Source of the DNA: Sphingobium sp. DEHP117
GTDB taxonomy: Bacteria; Pseudomonadota; Alphaproteobacteria; Sphingomonadales; Sphingomonadaceae
Direction of reading: 5' to 3'
Assembly (NCBI RefSeq): GCF_030867385.1
Contig: NZ_JAPFBJ010000002.1
Location: forward strand, 845,001 to 909,000
DNA length: 64,000 bases
The notes under the pieces were generated by a model that was not told the DNA's origin, searched no databases, and saw only the letters and a list, made by a program, of their open reading frames with translations. Positions 55,807 to 64,000 of the stretch are shown here, piece after piece. Made by a program: the position numbers and the translations under genes. The first letter of the stretch is position 1. The number at the start of each line of letters is the position of its first letter.

Positions 55807-56709
55807 TTAATGCTCCAGCCAGTGGGACAGGTCGCGGTCGACCATATCTTGCAACTGCGAAATGTCATCCCGCAATGCGTCCGTTAACCACGCTTTTGCT
55901 GAGGGAGAGAGCCGGTCGCGCGCAAGGTTGCGGCGCGATACCATATCGCGGATCGCCCGCCGCGCGCTCATCGGCACCACGAGGGCGGCGAGGCTCGCCA
56001 CCGGGTTGGGCCGCATCACGAGGTTCTGCAGCCACGCGTGGCGCGGCTGGCCGCCCATGTTGGTCTCGTGGGTCACATCGGGCACGAAGGCGTGATCGAC
56101 GCCGATAAATTCAAAAATCCGGGCGAGCATCGCCTTCGGATCGGTGCGATAATCCTCATAGAGGAAGATCTGCATCTGCTCGGGCGGAAACTCATCGCGA
56201 AAGCGGCGCAGCTGCTCGGCATAGCGCGGGAAGCTCGAATATTGGAACAATGGCTGCCAATGGTCGGCCAGCCGCTGCGGCTCGGCCTTCAGCGCCGCCT
56301 CGAAATCGTCCAATGGCTCGATCATCTGCGCGCGGGCATAGAGATAGTGTGAGAATGCCTGCTCGATGGGGTTCCTCAGCACCGCGATCAGCTTGACGTC
56401 CGGCAGGCGCGCCCTGATGCGCTTTGCCGCATCCGGCGCCCAGAGATAGAGCGGCGAGGCTTCCCCCCGCGCCGTGCCCTCGGGCGCATCGGCAAACAGG
56501 GCGGAATAGTCTTCCCAGCTATGCACGGAGTTATTCACGAACTCGTTGCCCGGCCCGCGCCAGTCCAGCGCCTCGCCCTCAAACGCGAAGTAATTCGGTT
56601 CCTTGATCGCGCTCATGAACACCTGGGGATGCTGGCGCACGAGATCATAGAGCGCGGTCGTGCCTGCGCGCGCCGCGCCGATAATCAGGAAGGTCGGCGT
56701 TTTAGCCAT
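55807..56709 (-). CDS. Sulfotransferase family protein
   Basis: 300 residues. The 5'-phosphosulfate loop of PAPS-binding enzymes is FLIIGAARAGTTALYDLVRQ, and the 3'-phosphate motif is AVLRNPIEQAFSHYLYAR. These are hallmark sulfotransferase_1/3 motifs. It likely sulfates a sugar on the exported glycan or glycolipid; no PAPS-synthesis genes are in the window. It lies 21 bp upstream of the GT4 gene and is divergent from the GMC oxidoreductase. Confidence 0.9.
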   Translation of the reverse strand: MAKTPTFLIIGAARAGTTALYDLVRQHPQVFMSAIKEPNYFAFEGEALDWRGPGNEFVNNSVHSWEDYSALFADAPEGTARGEASPLYLWAPDAAKRIRARLPDVKLIAVLRNPIEQAFSHYLYARAQMIEPLDDFEAALKAEPQRLADHWQPLFQYSSFPRYAEQLRRFRDEFPPEQMQIFLYEDYRTDPKAMLARIFEFIGVDHAFVPDVTHETNMGGQPRHAWLQNLVMRPNPVASLAALVVPMSARRAIRDMVSRRNLARDRLSPSAKAWLTDALRDDISQLQDMVDRDLSHWLEH

Positions 56710-56784
56710 TGATCGAGATGCCCCTTTGATTAAGCCTTAACAACTAACAGCCTAAATATTCCGTTACAATTGCGGGGCAGGTAT

Positions 56785-58320
56785 TTGAACGCGCAGGATA
56801 TCATCGTCGGATCGGGGCCGAGCGGTTATGCGGCGGCGGTGGCCTTGACCGCGCGCGGGCGCGATGTGCTGGTCCTCGATGCAGGCGAAGTGATGGACGA
56901 GGCCGCGCAGGCCTTGCGCGCGCGCATGGGGTCCGCCGAGCCGGATCAATGGGCCGCCGAAGACCGCGACGCAATCGGCGCGCTGCGTCGCTCCGAAAAA
57001 AGCGACAGCATCCAGCCCTTCGGCTCCGATTTCCTGTTCCGCCTGCCCGCAGAAATGGCGGACTATGCCGAGGATAGCGGCGTCCACGGCCTAAAGCCCT
57101 CGTTCGCGCGCGGGGGCTTGTCCAACGGCTGGGGCGCGTCGGTGCTGCCCTATCACGCCAGCGATTTCGAGGGCTGGCCCATCGGGCTGGCGGACCTCGC
57201 CCCGCATTATGCCGCCATCGCTCCTCTCGTCGGGATGGCGGGGATGCGCGATGGGCTGGCCGACTTCTATGGCGGTGTGGCGATCGCCGAGGACCGCCCG
57301 CTGCCCCAGAGCACACAGGCACGCGCACTGCTGGATCGGATGGAGCACAAGCGAGATGCCCTCGCGCGCATGGGCGTGCATTTCGGCGCCTCGCGCCAAG
57401 CCATCTCCCCCGGCTGTCGCGCCTGCGCCATGTGCCTCTATGGCTGCCCCTATGGCCTCATCTTCAACGCGGGCGACGCGGTGGCGCGCTTGGCGCAAGA
57501 GCGCACGCTGCGCTATCAGGGCGGCGTGATCGTGCGCGGCTTTGCCGAGCATGCCGGCGGTGTCACGCTCCAGACCAGCGCGGGCAAGTTCGAGGCCGAG
57601 CGGCTGTTCGTCGCGGGCGGCGTGCTGCCCACCACAAAGCTGGTGCTCGGCGCGCTCGATCTGCATCATGAGGTGACAATCCTGGACAGCCAGCATTTCT
57701 ATCTGCCAATGCTGCACCGCTGGAACGCAGGCGGTGACCCCGCCGCCGAGGCGCGGCACACGCTGGCGCAGGCGTTCTGGGCGATAGACGATCCCGCTGT
57801 CGAAAAACACGTCGTCCACGCCCAGCTCTACACCTATAACGACACCTATGCGCCGGATATGCGCGCGCGCTTCGGCCCGTTCGCCGATCTCGCACAGCCG
57901 CTGATCGAGGGGCTGAGCCGCCGCCTGATCGTGGCGCAGCCCTTCCTCCATTCGGACGCGTCGCCCGCCATCGGCGCGCGGATCGCGGGCGGCAGGCTGT
58001 TCACACGCCGCATCGACAATGCGCGCACCAAGGCCGCGATCCAGCGGGTGAAACGCAGGCTGGCGAAAGTCGCGTGGGCGGCGGGCCTCGTCCCGCTCAC
58101 GCCGCTGCTGCGTCCCGGCAGCCTGGGCAGCAGCTTCCACTGCGGCGGTAGCTTGCCCATGCGGGATCGGCCGACCCACGGCGAAACGGACGCCCAAGGC
58201 CTGCTCCGCGGCCAGAAGCGCACCTACATCGTCGATGCGTCCGTGCTGCCCACCATCCCCGCGCCGACGATTACCTTCTCGGTGATGGCAAACGCCCATA
58301 GGATCGCAAGCGAGGCGTGA
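56785..58320 (+). CDS. GMC-family oxidoreductase with Fe-S-type cysteine motif
   Basis: 511 residues from TTG 56785 (GGGG and AGG upstream). The N-terminal FAD motif is IIVGSGPSGYAAA, with RGGLSNGWGASVLP as the second GMC signature. The C terminus has H in SSFHCGGS and N in VMANAHRIA. At 211-221 there is C211-x2-C-x2-C-x3-C221-P, the canonical 4Fe-4S ligand spacing, unusual for GMC enzymes except some FAD sugar dehydrogenases. Its place among glycan genes suggests oxidation of a sugar. It could instead be a cholesterol-oxidase-like enzyme; the substrate is unknown. Confidence 0.85.
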   Translation: MNAQDIIVGSGPSGYAAAVALTARGRDVLVLDAGEVMDEAAQALRARMGSAEPDQWAAEDRDAIGALRRSEKSDSIQPFGSDFLFRLPAEMADYAEDSGVHGLKPSFARGGLSNGWGASVLPYHASDFEGWPIGLADLAPHYAAIAPLVGMAGMRDGLADFYGGVAIAEDRPLPQSTQARALLDRMEHKRDALARMGVHFGASRQAISPGCRACAMCLYGCPYGLIFNAGDAVARLAQERTLRYQGGVIVRGFAEHAGGVTLQTSAGKFEAERLFVAGGVLPTTKLVLGALDLHHEVTILDSQHFYLPMLHRWNAGGDPAAEARHTLAQAFWAIDDPAVEKHVVHAQLYTYNDTYAPDMRARFGPFADLAQPLIEGLSRRLIVAQPFLHSDASPAIGARIAGGRLFTRRIDNARTKAAIQRVKRRLAKVAWAAGLVPLTPLLRPGSLGSSFHCGGSLPMRDRPTHGETDAQGLLRGQKRTYIVDASVLPTIPAPTITFSVMANAHRIASEA

Positions 58321-58340
58321 TAATCTCATACACATCCTGA

Positions 58341-58422
58341 TGTCATCCCCGCGAAAGCGGGGATCCAGGATGTCGAGGAGGCTGTGCTGTCAAACTGGAT
58401 TCCCGCTTTCGCGGGAATGACA
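58341..58422. repeat. Paired palindromic repeats between convergent genes (BIME-like)
   Basis: A 28-bp palindromic unit (CCCCGCGAAAGCGGGG core) at 58341-58368 is repeated in inverted form at 58395-58422 with two mismatches. Each unit forms its own hairpin and the pair forms a larger one. It lies exactly between the convergent GMC and epimerase genes and probably serves as a two-way terminator. Such pairs are common in sphingomonad chromosomes (family knowledge). Confidence 0.7.
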
Positions 58423-58432
58423 ATGGTTGCTC

Positions 58433-59482
58433 CTAACGCACCCTTTTATATTTCTCGCTTAGCGCGGCGCAGGTACGCGCGATGCCCTCTTCCGCGCCCA
58501 CCTGCGGCACGAAGAGGTGCGCGCGCATTGTGTCGGTGCGCGCCACCCCGGTGCCGAGGAACAGCTTCGGGTTCTCCGCCGCCGGGCGCCAGATGCGTGG
58601 GCCGGGCTTGCGCGCCATCGCCCAGCCGCGCAGCTTTTCCAGCCGCGCGGTGCCGATCAGGCTGGCGGCGATCGCGCTCGCCCGTTGCACCAGCGCGGAA
58701 AGAGCGGAGGGCTTTGCCGCCGGGCGCGGCACATAGGGCGCCGTCGGCTCATGGCGCACCGTCGCGCCGCATGCCTCCGCATAGGCGCCGAGCAGCCGGT
58801 TCCACGGGAAGGCTTCCGGCCCGGAGACGATGAACCGCTCCGCCCCGCCGTGTTTAAGCTCCGCCGCCGCGATGAATGCGCTCACCAGATCGTCGATATA
58901 GAGGCCGTTGCACAGGCCATCGTCACAATCGGGCAGGATCAGCGTGCCGCCAGTCATCTTCTCGGCCAGCGCATCCGCCCATTGCGGCGAGCCGGGGCCA
59001 TAGACGATCGTGGGCTGCAAAATCACCGCGTCAAACTGCCCTTCGCCCACGCGGCGCGCAATGTCCCGCTCGATCGCGCGCTTGGCGTTCTTGTAATCAT
59101 GCCCGGGCGCGTCGCACGGTGATGCCTCGGTCACGTCGCCAAGCGGCCAGTCGTCATAGACGGCGATGGAGCTGGCCTGCACCAGCATCGGTACTTGTGC
59201 CAAGGCGCATGCGTCGGCCGTCTTTACGTAAAGCGCGATGTTTTCTTCGGCCGAGCGGCGAAAATCATAAGCGAGGTTGAACAGCGCGCTCACGCCCGGC
59301 AGCGCTGCCGCCATATCCCGCGCGGCGATGTACCGTATCGCGCCACTGCCCTTGCCGATGCGGCTCTTGTCGCGCGTCGGCACGATCACCTGCGCGCCCA
59401 GCTCCGCCAGCCGGGCGGCAAGCGCCCCGCCGATAAATCCGGTGCCGCCGGTAATGCATACGCTGCGGCCCTGCCAGCTCAT
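58433..59482 (-). CDS. NAD-dependent epimerase/dehydratase family protein
   Basis: 349 residues, extended SDR. ITGGTGFIGGALAARL is the NAD motif, QASSIAVYDDWP has the catalytic Ser region, and Y-K-N-A-K in HDYKNAKRAIE is the active-site pair. The C-terminal substrate domain is divergent from the 53.5 kb epimerase, so the two are not duplicates. The product ends EKYKRVR. It overlaps the neighbouring GT4 gene by 4 nt. Substrate unassigned, most likely a nucleotide sugar. Confidence 0.85.
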   Translation of the reverse strand: MSWQGRSVCITGGTGFIGGALAARLAELGAQVIVPTRDKSRIGKGSGAIRYIAARDMAAALPGVSALFNLAYDFRRSAEENIALYVKTADACALAQVPMLVQASSIAVYDDWPLGDVTEASPCDAPGHDYKNAKRAIERDIARRVGEGQFDAVILQPTIVYGPGSPQWADALAEKMTGGTLILPDCDDGLCNGLYIDDLVSAFIAAAELKHGGAERFIVSGPEAFPWNRLLGAYAEACGATVRHEPTAPYVPRPAAKPSALSALVQRASAIAASLIGTARLEKLRGWAMARKPGPRIWRPAAENPKLFLGTGVARTDTMRAHLFVPQVGAEEGIARTCAALSEKYKRVR

Positions 59483-60597
59483 GTCCGGCCCAGCCGCTCA
59501 GCATAAAGCGCCTCGAACGCCGCCTGCACATGAGGCGGAGAGAAGCGCTCATCCTGCGAACGCTTGAGCGCCGCGTCGGACATGGCGGCTAAGCGTGCCG
59601 CGTCCGCCGTAAGCGTGATCAACTGTGCCACCATCGCGTCGACATCCCCCACCGGCACCACCGCGCCGACATCCGGGCTCACCAGCTCGGTCACGCCTGC
59701 CGTATCGGTGGCGAGCACTGGCGTCGCCTGCTGAAACGCCTCGACGATGGTGATTGGCAGCGATTCCCAGCGCGAGGGCAGGAAAAACAGGTCTGCCGCC
59801 GCCATATAGAGCGGCGCATTGTCGCTATGGCCGATGAAGCGCACGGCCTCGCCGACATCAGCCTCCGCCAGCCACGCCTGCGCCTGCTCGCGCTGCGGCC
59901 CGTCGCCCACCACCACGAAACGCAGCGCCGGGTTGATGCCAAGCGCCTTCTTGGCGGCGAGGATCAGATGATCGATCGCCTTCTGATGCGCCAACCGCGC
60001 GACGGTGACGATCAGTGTCTTTCCTTGCGCGCCCAGCAATTCCGCCTTGCGCGCAGCGACTTCCTCCACCGGCGGGCGCGGCTTTTGCTGCACGCCAAGG
60101 CCCATGACCCGCACCTTGTCCTCCGGCACGCCGCCTTGCGTCATCAGATCGCGCGCGCTGTTGTAGCTCGGCGTGATGATGAGGTCCGCGCACATCCGCG
60201 CGATACGGCCGAACTCCGCGATCCGCTCCGGCTCCGCGCCGTGAAAGGTCACGAATACGGGAATCCCAAGTCCCCGCGTCGCCACCCACGCCACCAGCGC
60301 GGGCGCGCTCTCATGCGCGTGGACCAGCTCGATCCCTTCGGCCTTCAGCACCTTGCGCAGCGCGAGCCCGCTTTTCAGCGCGGTCCACAGGCGGCGCGGG
60401 GTCGATCCGCCTTCGGCCGCGACATTATGCACATCGATGTGGCGAAAGCGCGCGTCCTTCTGCTCGTCCATCCACGCCCCGCGCGTGCCCGCGATCCACA
60501 CCTGCTGCCCGCGCGCGCGCAGGCCCAGCGTCAGGTCGATCACATGACGCTGGATGCCGCCGGGCGGGAAGCGGGTGCAGAGCTGGAGGATGCGCAA
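59479..60597 (-). CDS. Glycosyltransferase family 4
   Basis: 372 residues, GT-B fold. MRILQLCTRFPPGGIQRHVI is the N-terminal glycine-rich start, VHAHESAPALVAWV follows, and the donor site has TVARLAHQKAIDHLI plus E-x7-E in WESLPITIVEAFQQ. It transfers a sugar during repeat-unit assembly. It is flanked by an epimerase (4-nt overlap) and the UDP-sugar dehydrogenase (4-bp gap). Confidence 0.92.
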   Translation of the reverse strand: MRILQLCTRFPPGGIQRHVIDLTLGLRARGQQVWIAGTRGAWMDEQKDARFRHIDVHNVAAEGGSTPRRLWTALKSGLALRKVLKAEGIELVHAHESAPALVAWVATRGLGIPVFVTFHGAEPERIAEFGRIARMCADLIITPSYNSARDLMTQGGVPEDKVRVMGLGVQQKPRPPVEEVAARKAELLGAQGKTLIVTVARLAHQKAIDHLILAAKKALGINPALRFVVVGDGPQREQAQAWLAEADVGEAVRFIGHSDNAPLYMAAADLFFLPSRWESLPITIVEAFQQATPVLATDTAGVTELVSPDVGAVVPVGDVDAMVAQLITLTADAARLAAMSDAALKRSQDERFSPPHVQAAFEALYAERLGRT

Positions 60598-60601
60598 ATA
60601 T

Positions 60602-61939
60602 TTACGCCTTCACAGCCTGCGCCGCGTTGATGCCCCGCTTGGCGAGCGCGTTGCGCGTATCGACGATCAGCTTCGCGTGGCTTGCCACCAGCGCATAATC
60701 GACCGCGGCATGGTCGGTCGAGATCAGCACCGCGTCATAGCCCGCGAGGCTCGCCGGATCGAGCGGGGCGGATGCCCGGCCCGCCAGCTCGGCATGTTCG
60801 CGCGTCATCGGCACGACGGGGATATGCGGATCATGGAAATCGACATGCGCGCCCTGCGCCTCGATCAGGTCGATCAGCGTGAGCGAGGGGCTTTCGCGCA
60901 GATCATCCACGTCAGACTTGTAGGCGAGGCCAAGGATCAGCACCTTCGCGCCCTTCAGGCCCTTGCCCGATTGCGCATTCAGCGCACGCGCCAGCTCGCC
61001 CACCACATAGCGCGGCATCGCGGTGTTGATCTGGCCGGCCAGCTCGATGAAGCGGCTCTCGATGCCGAATTCCCGTGCCTTCCAGGTGAGGTAGAACGGG
61101 TCGATCGGGATGCAGTGGCCGCCAAGGCCGGGGCCGGGATAGAATGCCTGATAGCCGAACGGCTTGGTCGCGGCGGCGGCGATCACTTCCCACACGTCGA
61201 TGCCCATTTCGGCGTACACCAGCTTCAGCTCGTTCACGAGCGCGATGTTGACCGCGCGGAAGATGTTCTCGGTCAGCTTCGCCGCTTCCGCCACCGCCGC
61301 GCTGTTGACCGGCACGACCTTGGCGACCGTCTTGCCGTAGAATGTTTCGGCGAGCTTGCGCGATTGCGGGTCGTCCGCGCCGACCAGCTTGGGAATGGTC
61401 TTGGTGTTGAAGCTCTGGTTGCCGGGGTCTTCGCGCTCCGGAGAGAAGCCGAGGAAGAAGGTTTCACCCAAAATGCCGCCTGCCGCCTCCAGCACCGGCT
61501 GCACCACCTCGCGCGTGGTGCCGGGCCATGTGGTCGATTCGAGTACGACGAGCTGGCCGGGGCGCAGCGTCTTGGCGATCATCTCGGCCGTGTTGACGAC
61601 ATAGGAGAGGTCGGGGTCGCGGTTGCGCGTCAGCGGTGTCGGCACACAGATGGCGAGAGCGTCCGGCTCGCCCAGCCGGGCGAAATCCGCCGTCGCCTCA
61701 AACTTTCCTGCGGCCAGCGCCTCGCGCATCTCGGTCGGGTCCATGTACGAGATCACCTGCTCGCCCGCGTTGATAGCATCGACGCGGCCCTGGCTGATGT
61801 CGAAACCGATCACTCTGTATCCGGCCTTCACCCCCGCCAGCGCCAGCGGCAGGCCGACATAGCCCAGGCCGATGATGCCGATGGTGGCGGTGCCGTCCTC
61901 AAGGCGGGAGAGAGTTTGTTCGTAATGCGCAGAAGGCAT
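60602..61939 (-). CDS. UDP-N-acetylhexosaminuronate dehydrogenase (WecC/TviB family)
   Basis: 445 residues from the ATG at 61939 (GGAG 7 nt upstream). NAD motif GIIGLGYVGLPLALAG; K221 in AKLTENIFRAVN; catalytic C276 in GPGLGGHCIPIDPFYL; C-terminal VLILGLAYKSDVDDLRESPS. The GGHCIPIDPFYL signature and length fit UDP-GlcNAc/ManNAc 6-dehydrogenases rather than UDP-glucose dehydrogenase. It makes the uronic-acid donor of the surface glycan. Confidence 0.9.
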   Translation of the reverse strand: MPSAHYEQTLSRLEDGTATIGIIGLGYVGLPLALAGVKAGYRVIGFDISQGRVDAINAGEQVISYMDPTEMREALAAGKFEATADFARLGEPDALAICVPTPLTRNRDPDLSYVVNTAEMIAKTLRPGQLVVLESTTWPGTTREVVQPVLEAAGGILGETFFLGFSPEREDPGNQSFNTKTIPKLVGADDPQSRKLAETFYGKTVAKVVPVNSAAVAEAAKLTENIFRAVNIALVNELKLVYAEMGIDVWEVIAAAATKPFGYQAFYPGPGLGGHCIPIDPFYLTWKAREFGIESRFIELAGQINTAMPRYVVGELARALNAQSGKGLKGAKVLILGLAYKSDVDDLRESPSLTLIDLIEAQGAHVDFHDPHIPVVPMTREHAELAGRASAPLDPASLAGYDAVLISTDHAAVDYALVASHAKLIVDTRNALAKRGINAAQAVKA

Positions 61940-61955
61940 GGAGGCTCCGTTCGGT

Positions 61956-63461
61956 TCAGTGCTGTGCGCCGTCGGGCGCGGGTTGATGGGGATGAGGGGC
62001 GGGGATGCGCGGCGCGTCGCCCTTGATGAGCTGGCGCACCTCGGCAATCAGGTGATGGTCGAAGGCAAAGGCGGCGGCGAGGAACAGGCCCATGCCGATG
62101 GAGGTCGCCGTCAAGGGATCGAGCGCCAGCTGCCGCGCGCCCAGCAGGATCAGACCGGCGGCGATCATCGCGGGCAGGGCAGGCAAGAACGGCACGTCAT
62201 GGCCGCGCTTGTGCGTGTAATATTGCGATACGCCCCACACCACCGCGCAGGCGATGCTCATCGCCGCCGCCGCGCCGGTAGCGCCGAAGCCGAGCGGGCC
62301 GATTAGCAGATAAGCCATTGGAATCGCAGCGCAAACCCCCGCTATCTGCGAGACGAGCATGTCGTTCCCGCGCTTCGCCGCAATCAAGATCCACCGCGCA
62401 TGCCCCGACAGCAGCGTCAGCGGAAAAGTCCATATCAACATGGAAAAAGGCATGGACGCCCGCTCGAATCCCGCGCCGAACAGCAGGCGCAACAGCGGCT
62501 CCGCCATCAGCGCCAGCGCCAGCGCCAGGCCAATCCCGCCCCACGCGCACGCGCGCACCGACATGCGGGTGAGGCCTGCCAGCGCCGCGCGGTCTCCCTC
62601 CACCCGGCGCGAGATGACGGGATAGAGGTTGAAGTGATAGAGCCAGCTGAAGGTGACGAGCGATACGCCGAGCCTGTGCGCCGCGCCGAAATAGGCGGTG
62701 TCGGTCATCCCCGCCATCGCCGCGAGGATCAGCAGCGGCGCGTATTGAAACAGCGCCCAGCATATCGCCCCCAGCCCGATCGCCGCGCCCTCGCGCAGCA
62801 GGTCGGCGAGCTTGTGCAGCGCGAACCGCAACCGCAGCGGCGCGACCTTCCGGTGCTGCACGCTCATGAGATAGCCGGTCGCCAGCAGCACGGAGAGTAT
62901 CTCGGCAAAGCCCACGCGCACCACGTCCGCATCGCCCCGCACCAGCAGCACACAGCCCAGCATGAACGAGATCACCCGCACGCACTGCGCCAGCACCACC
63001 TGGCTCATCATCCCCTTGGCCTGAAACAGCCAGTCCTGCTTCCACGGCGGGATGAACAGGCTCAGCGCCACGAGGCAGGTGAGCTTCAGCGCATTCGCGT
63101 CCTCGGTGTAGAACCATGTGAACAGCACCATCGCCGGAGCGATGACGAGCGCGAGGCATAGTTGCGCGGCGGGGATCAGCGCCACCAGCTCGTCCGCGCT
63201 TTGATGCCCCTGCGTCAGCCGCCTTACGCCGACCGAGCCCAGCCCTCCGTCGATCGCCAGCGTGGCCAGTGTCGCCAGCCCCATCGCATATTCCACCGCG
63301 CCATATTCTTCAGGCAGCAGGCGCCGGGCCAGAATCGCAAATGCCAGAAAGGCGATGCCCTTGGTGCCGATCTGCCCGACCCAGAGCATGCCCAGGTCCC
63401 GCGCCAGCTTGAGGCGGGGATGCATCATTGCGCGGCCGATGAGGACGAAGCTGCGCGTCAT
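61956..63461 (-). CDS. Oligosaccharide flippase, MOP/Wzx-like
   Basis: 501 residues, about 12-14 transmembrane helices. RDLGMLWVGQIGTKGIAFLA and FAILARRLLPEEYGAVEYAM start the polysaccharide_synt domain. It flips lipid-linked repeat units across the inner membrane. Start: ATG 63461 overlaps the previous gene's stop (ATGA); the second possible ATG pair (MMHPRL) lies 11 codons later. No Wzy polymerase or chain-length regulator is visible in the window. Confidence 0.88.
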   Translation of the reverse strand: MTRSFVLIGRAMMHPRLKLARDLGMLWVGQIGTKGIAFLAFAILARRLLPEEYGAVEYAMGLATLATLAIDGGLGSVGVRRLTQGHQSADELVALIPAAQLCLALVIAPAMVLFTWFYTEDANALKLTCLVALSLFIPPWKQDWLFQAKGMMSQVVLAQCVRVISFMLGCVLLVRGDADVVRVGFAEILSVLLATGYLMSVQHRKVAPLRLRFALHKLADLLREGAAIGLGAICWALFQYAPLLILAAMAGMTDTAYFGAAHRLGVSLVTFSWLYHFNLYPVISRRVEGDRAALAGLTRMSVRACAWGGIGLALALALMAEPLLRLLFGAGFERASMPFSMLIWTFPLTLLSGHARWILIAAKRGNDMLVSQIAGVCAAIPMAYLLIGPLGFGATGAAAAMSIACAVVWGVSQYYTHKRGHDVPFLPALPAMIAAGLILLGARQLALDPLTATSIGMGLFLAAAFAFDHHLIAEVRQLIKGDAPRIPAPHPHQPAPDGAQH

Positions 63462-64000
63462 GGCTTCGCCGCGCCCTTGTCGATCAGCGTCCAGACCTCG
63501 CCATCGCCCAGCGTGCCCTTGAAGGTGTCCATGTCGGTATAGTGGGCGACCAGCTCTGCCTTCACGTCAGGCCGCGCGTTCAGCGTCTGGTTCGGGAACG
63601 CGATCACCACCCACGAACGTCCCTTGGTGGCGCGGCGCAGGCGCTCCAGCTCCGCCCCGGTTTCCACCACCGTGAACTCCGGCGCATAATAATGGCCATA
63701 GGCATATCCCGCCAGGCCGATGGCGGCGATGCTGTCTCCCGGCTTGGCATAGCTGCGCAGGAAGTCGCGTGCGCCGGTGAAATCCTGCTTTGGGTGCAGG
63801 TAATTGGGTATCAGCAGGGCGATGGACACCAGCACCATCATCACCATGCCGAACCGCGCGATCCACGGCGCGTCGAACATGGACTTGCCCTGCCATCGCA
63901 GCCAGGGCGCGAGGATGCGGCTCCAGACATAGACGCCCTCGACAATCGCCATGAAGATGAAACCGATATCGACGAAGAAATAGCGCGGCCAGATGCGCAC
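63458..64000 (-). CDS. Membrane glycosyltransferase, C-terminal part (continues beyond window)
   Basis: The visible 180 residues start within a membrane protein; the frame is open at the window edge, so the GTG at 64000 is not a real start. Two helices (FFVDIGFIFMAIVEGVYVWS, FGMVMMVLVSIALLI) precede a soluble domain with TGARDFLRSYAKPGDSIAAI, like the C-terminal domains of GT-C mannosyltransferase-like proteins. It ends VWTLIDKGAAKP, overlapping the flippase. Assignment from the C terminus only. Confidence 0.6.
   Translation of the reverse strand: MRIWPRYFFVDIGFIFMAIVEGVYVWSRILAPWLRWQGKSMFDAPWIARFGMVMMVLVSIALLIPNYLHPKQDFTGARDFLRSYAKPGDSIAAIGLAGYAYGHYYAPEFTVVETGAELERLRRATKGRSWVVIAFPNQTLNARPDVKAELVAHYTDMDTFKGTLGDGEVWTLIDKGAAKP

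Noticed and set aside
60554-62026. 490-codon plus-strand frame opposite the UDP-sugar dehydrogenase
   Set aside because: Antisense artefact with no recognisable domain.

Overview
The window looks like chromosomal DNA of a sphingomonad-type alphaproteobacterium. The support is inference from gene content: several TonB-dependent receptors, an ast-type arginine catabolic operon, class C-type esterases beside acyl-CoA enzymes, RTX-type proteins, and the short palindromic intergenic repeats usual in that order. No rRNA or CRISPR array was seen. There is one tRNA, tRNA-Val(UAC), at about 47.2 kb.

Layout. 0-18 kb: regulators (TetR-type fragment, LysR, AraC) and acyl-CoA catabolism. A plus-strand operon runs from 9.2 to 17.9 kb: TonB-dependent receptor, two tandem paralogous serine hydrolases, an ACAD11-like acyl-CoA dehydrogenase, its partner phosphotransferase, two SDRs, and a decayed enoyl-CoA hydratase. 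A second acyl-CoA dehydrogenase at 2.4-6.6 kb is split by an IS21 element, with a thiolase remnant behind it. 18-20.7 kb: a mobile-element pile-up (IS481 fragment, repeats, an IS110-family transposase, one IS5 element inside another). 21.4-30.6 kb: a minus-strand signalling locus (GGDEF-EAL protein, TonB-dependent receptor, YfiR-like periplasmic protein, CHASE8-like hybrid kinase, response regulator); its receptor is cut by an IS1380 element. 31.1-37 kb: arginine succinyltransferase operon astB-astA-M20 hydrolase-astD-DUF1338. 37-47 kb: a flavin/Fe-S oxidoreductase, gene debris, a TRIC channel, a phasin-like protein, catalase, then a heavily rearranged patch in which a beta-barrel gene was hit first by a MITE-like element and then by an IS701 element, and lies head to head with a truncated RTX gene, ending near tRNA-Val. 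47-64 kb: a more GC-rich, IS-free, compact region with a surface-polysaccharide cluster (glycosyltransferases, sulfotransferase, UDP-sugar dehydrogenase, epimerases, flippase, HAD-UbiA fusion, Fe-S-motif GMC oxidoreductase).

The most distinctive property is that three unrelated protein genes were interrupted by four mobile units (IS21, IS1380, MITE, IS701). In each case, removing the element and one copy of the target duplication restores one continuous reading frame, so boundaries and pre-insertion genes can be reconstructed from the sequence. A two-copy family of short TIR-bounded palindromic elements (30966-31108 and 44045-44208), with ends resembling those of the resident IS5 element, is a second notable feature.

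How the genes may work together (inference): the 9-18 kb operon could import an ester or lactone, hydrolyse it, activate a hydroxy group by phosphorylation of the acyl-CoA, and oxidise the chain. The 21-31 kb locus would sense an outer-membrane or periplasmic ligand and adjust cyclic-di-GMP, but its receptor is now broken.
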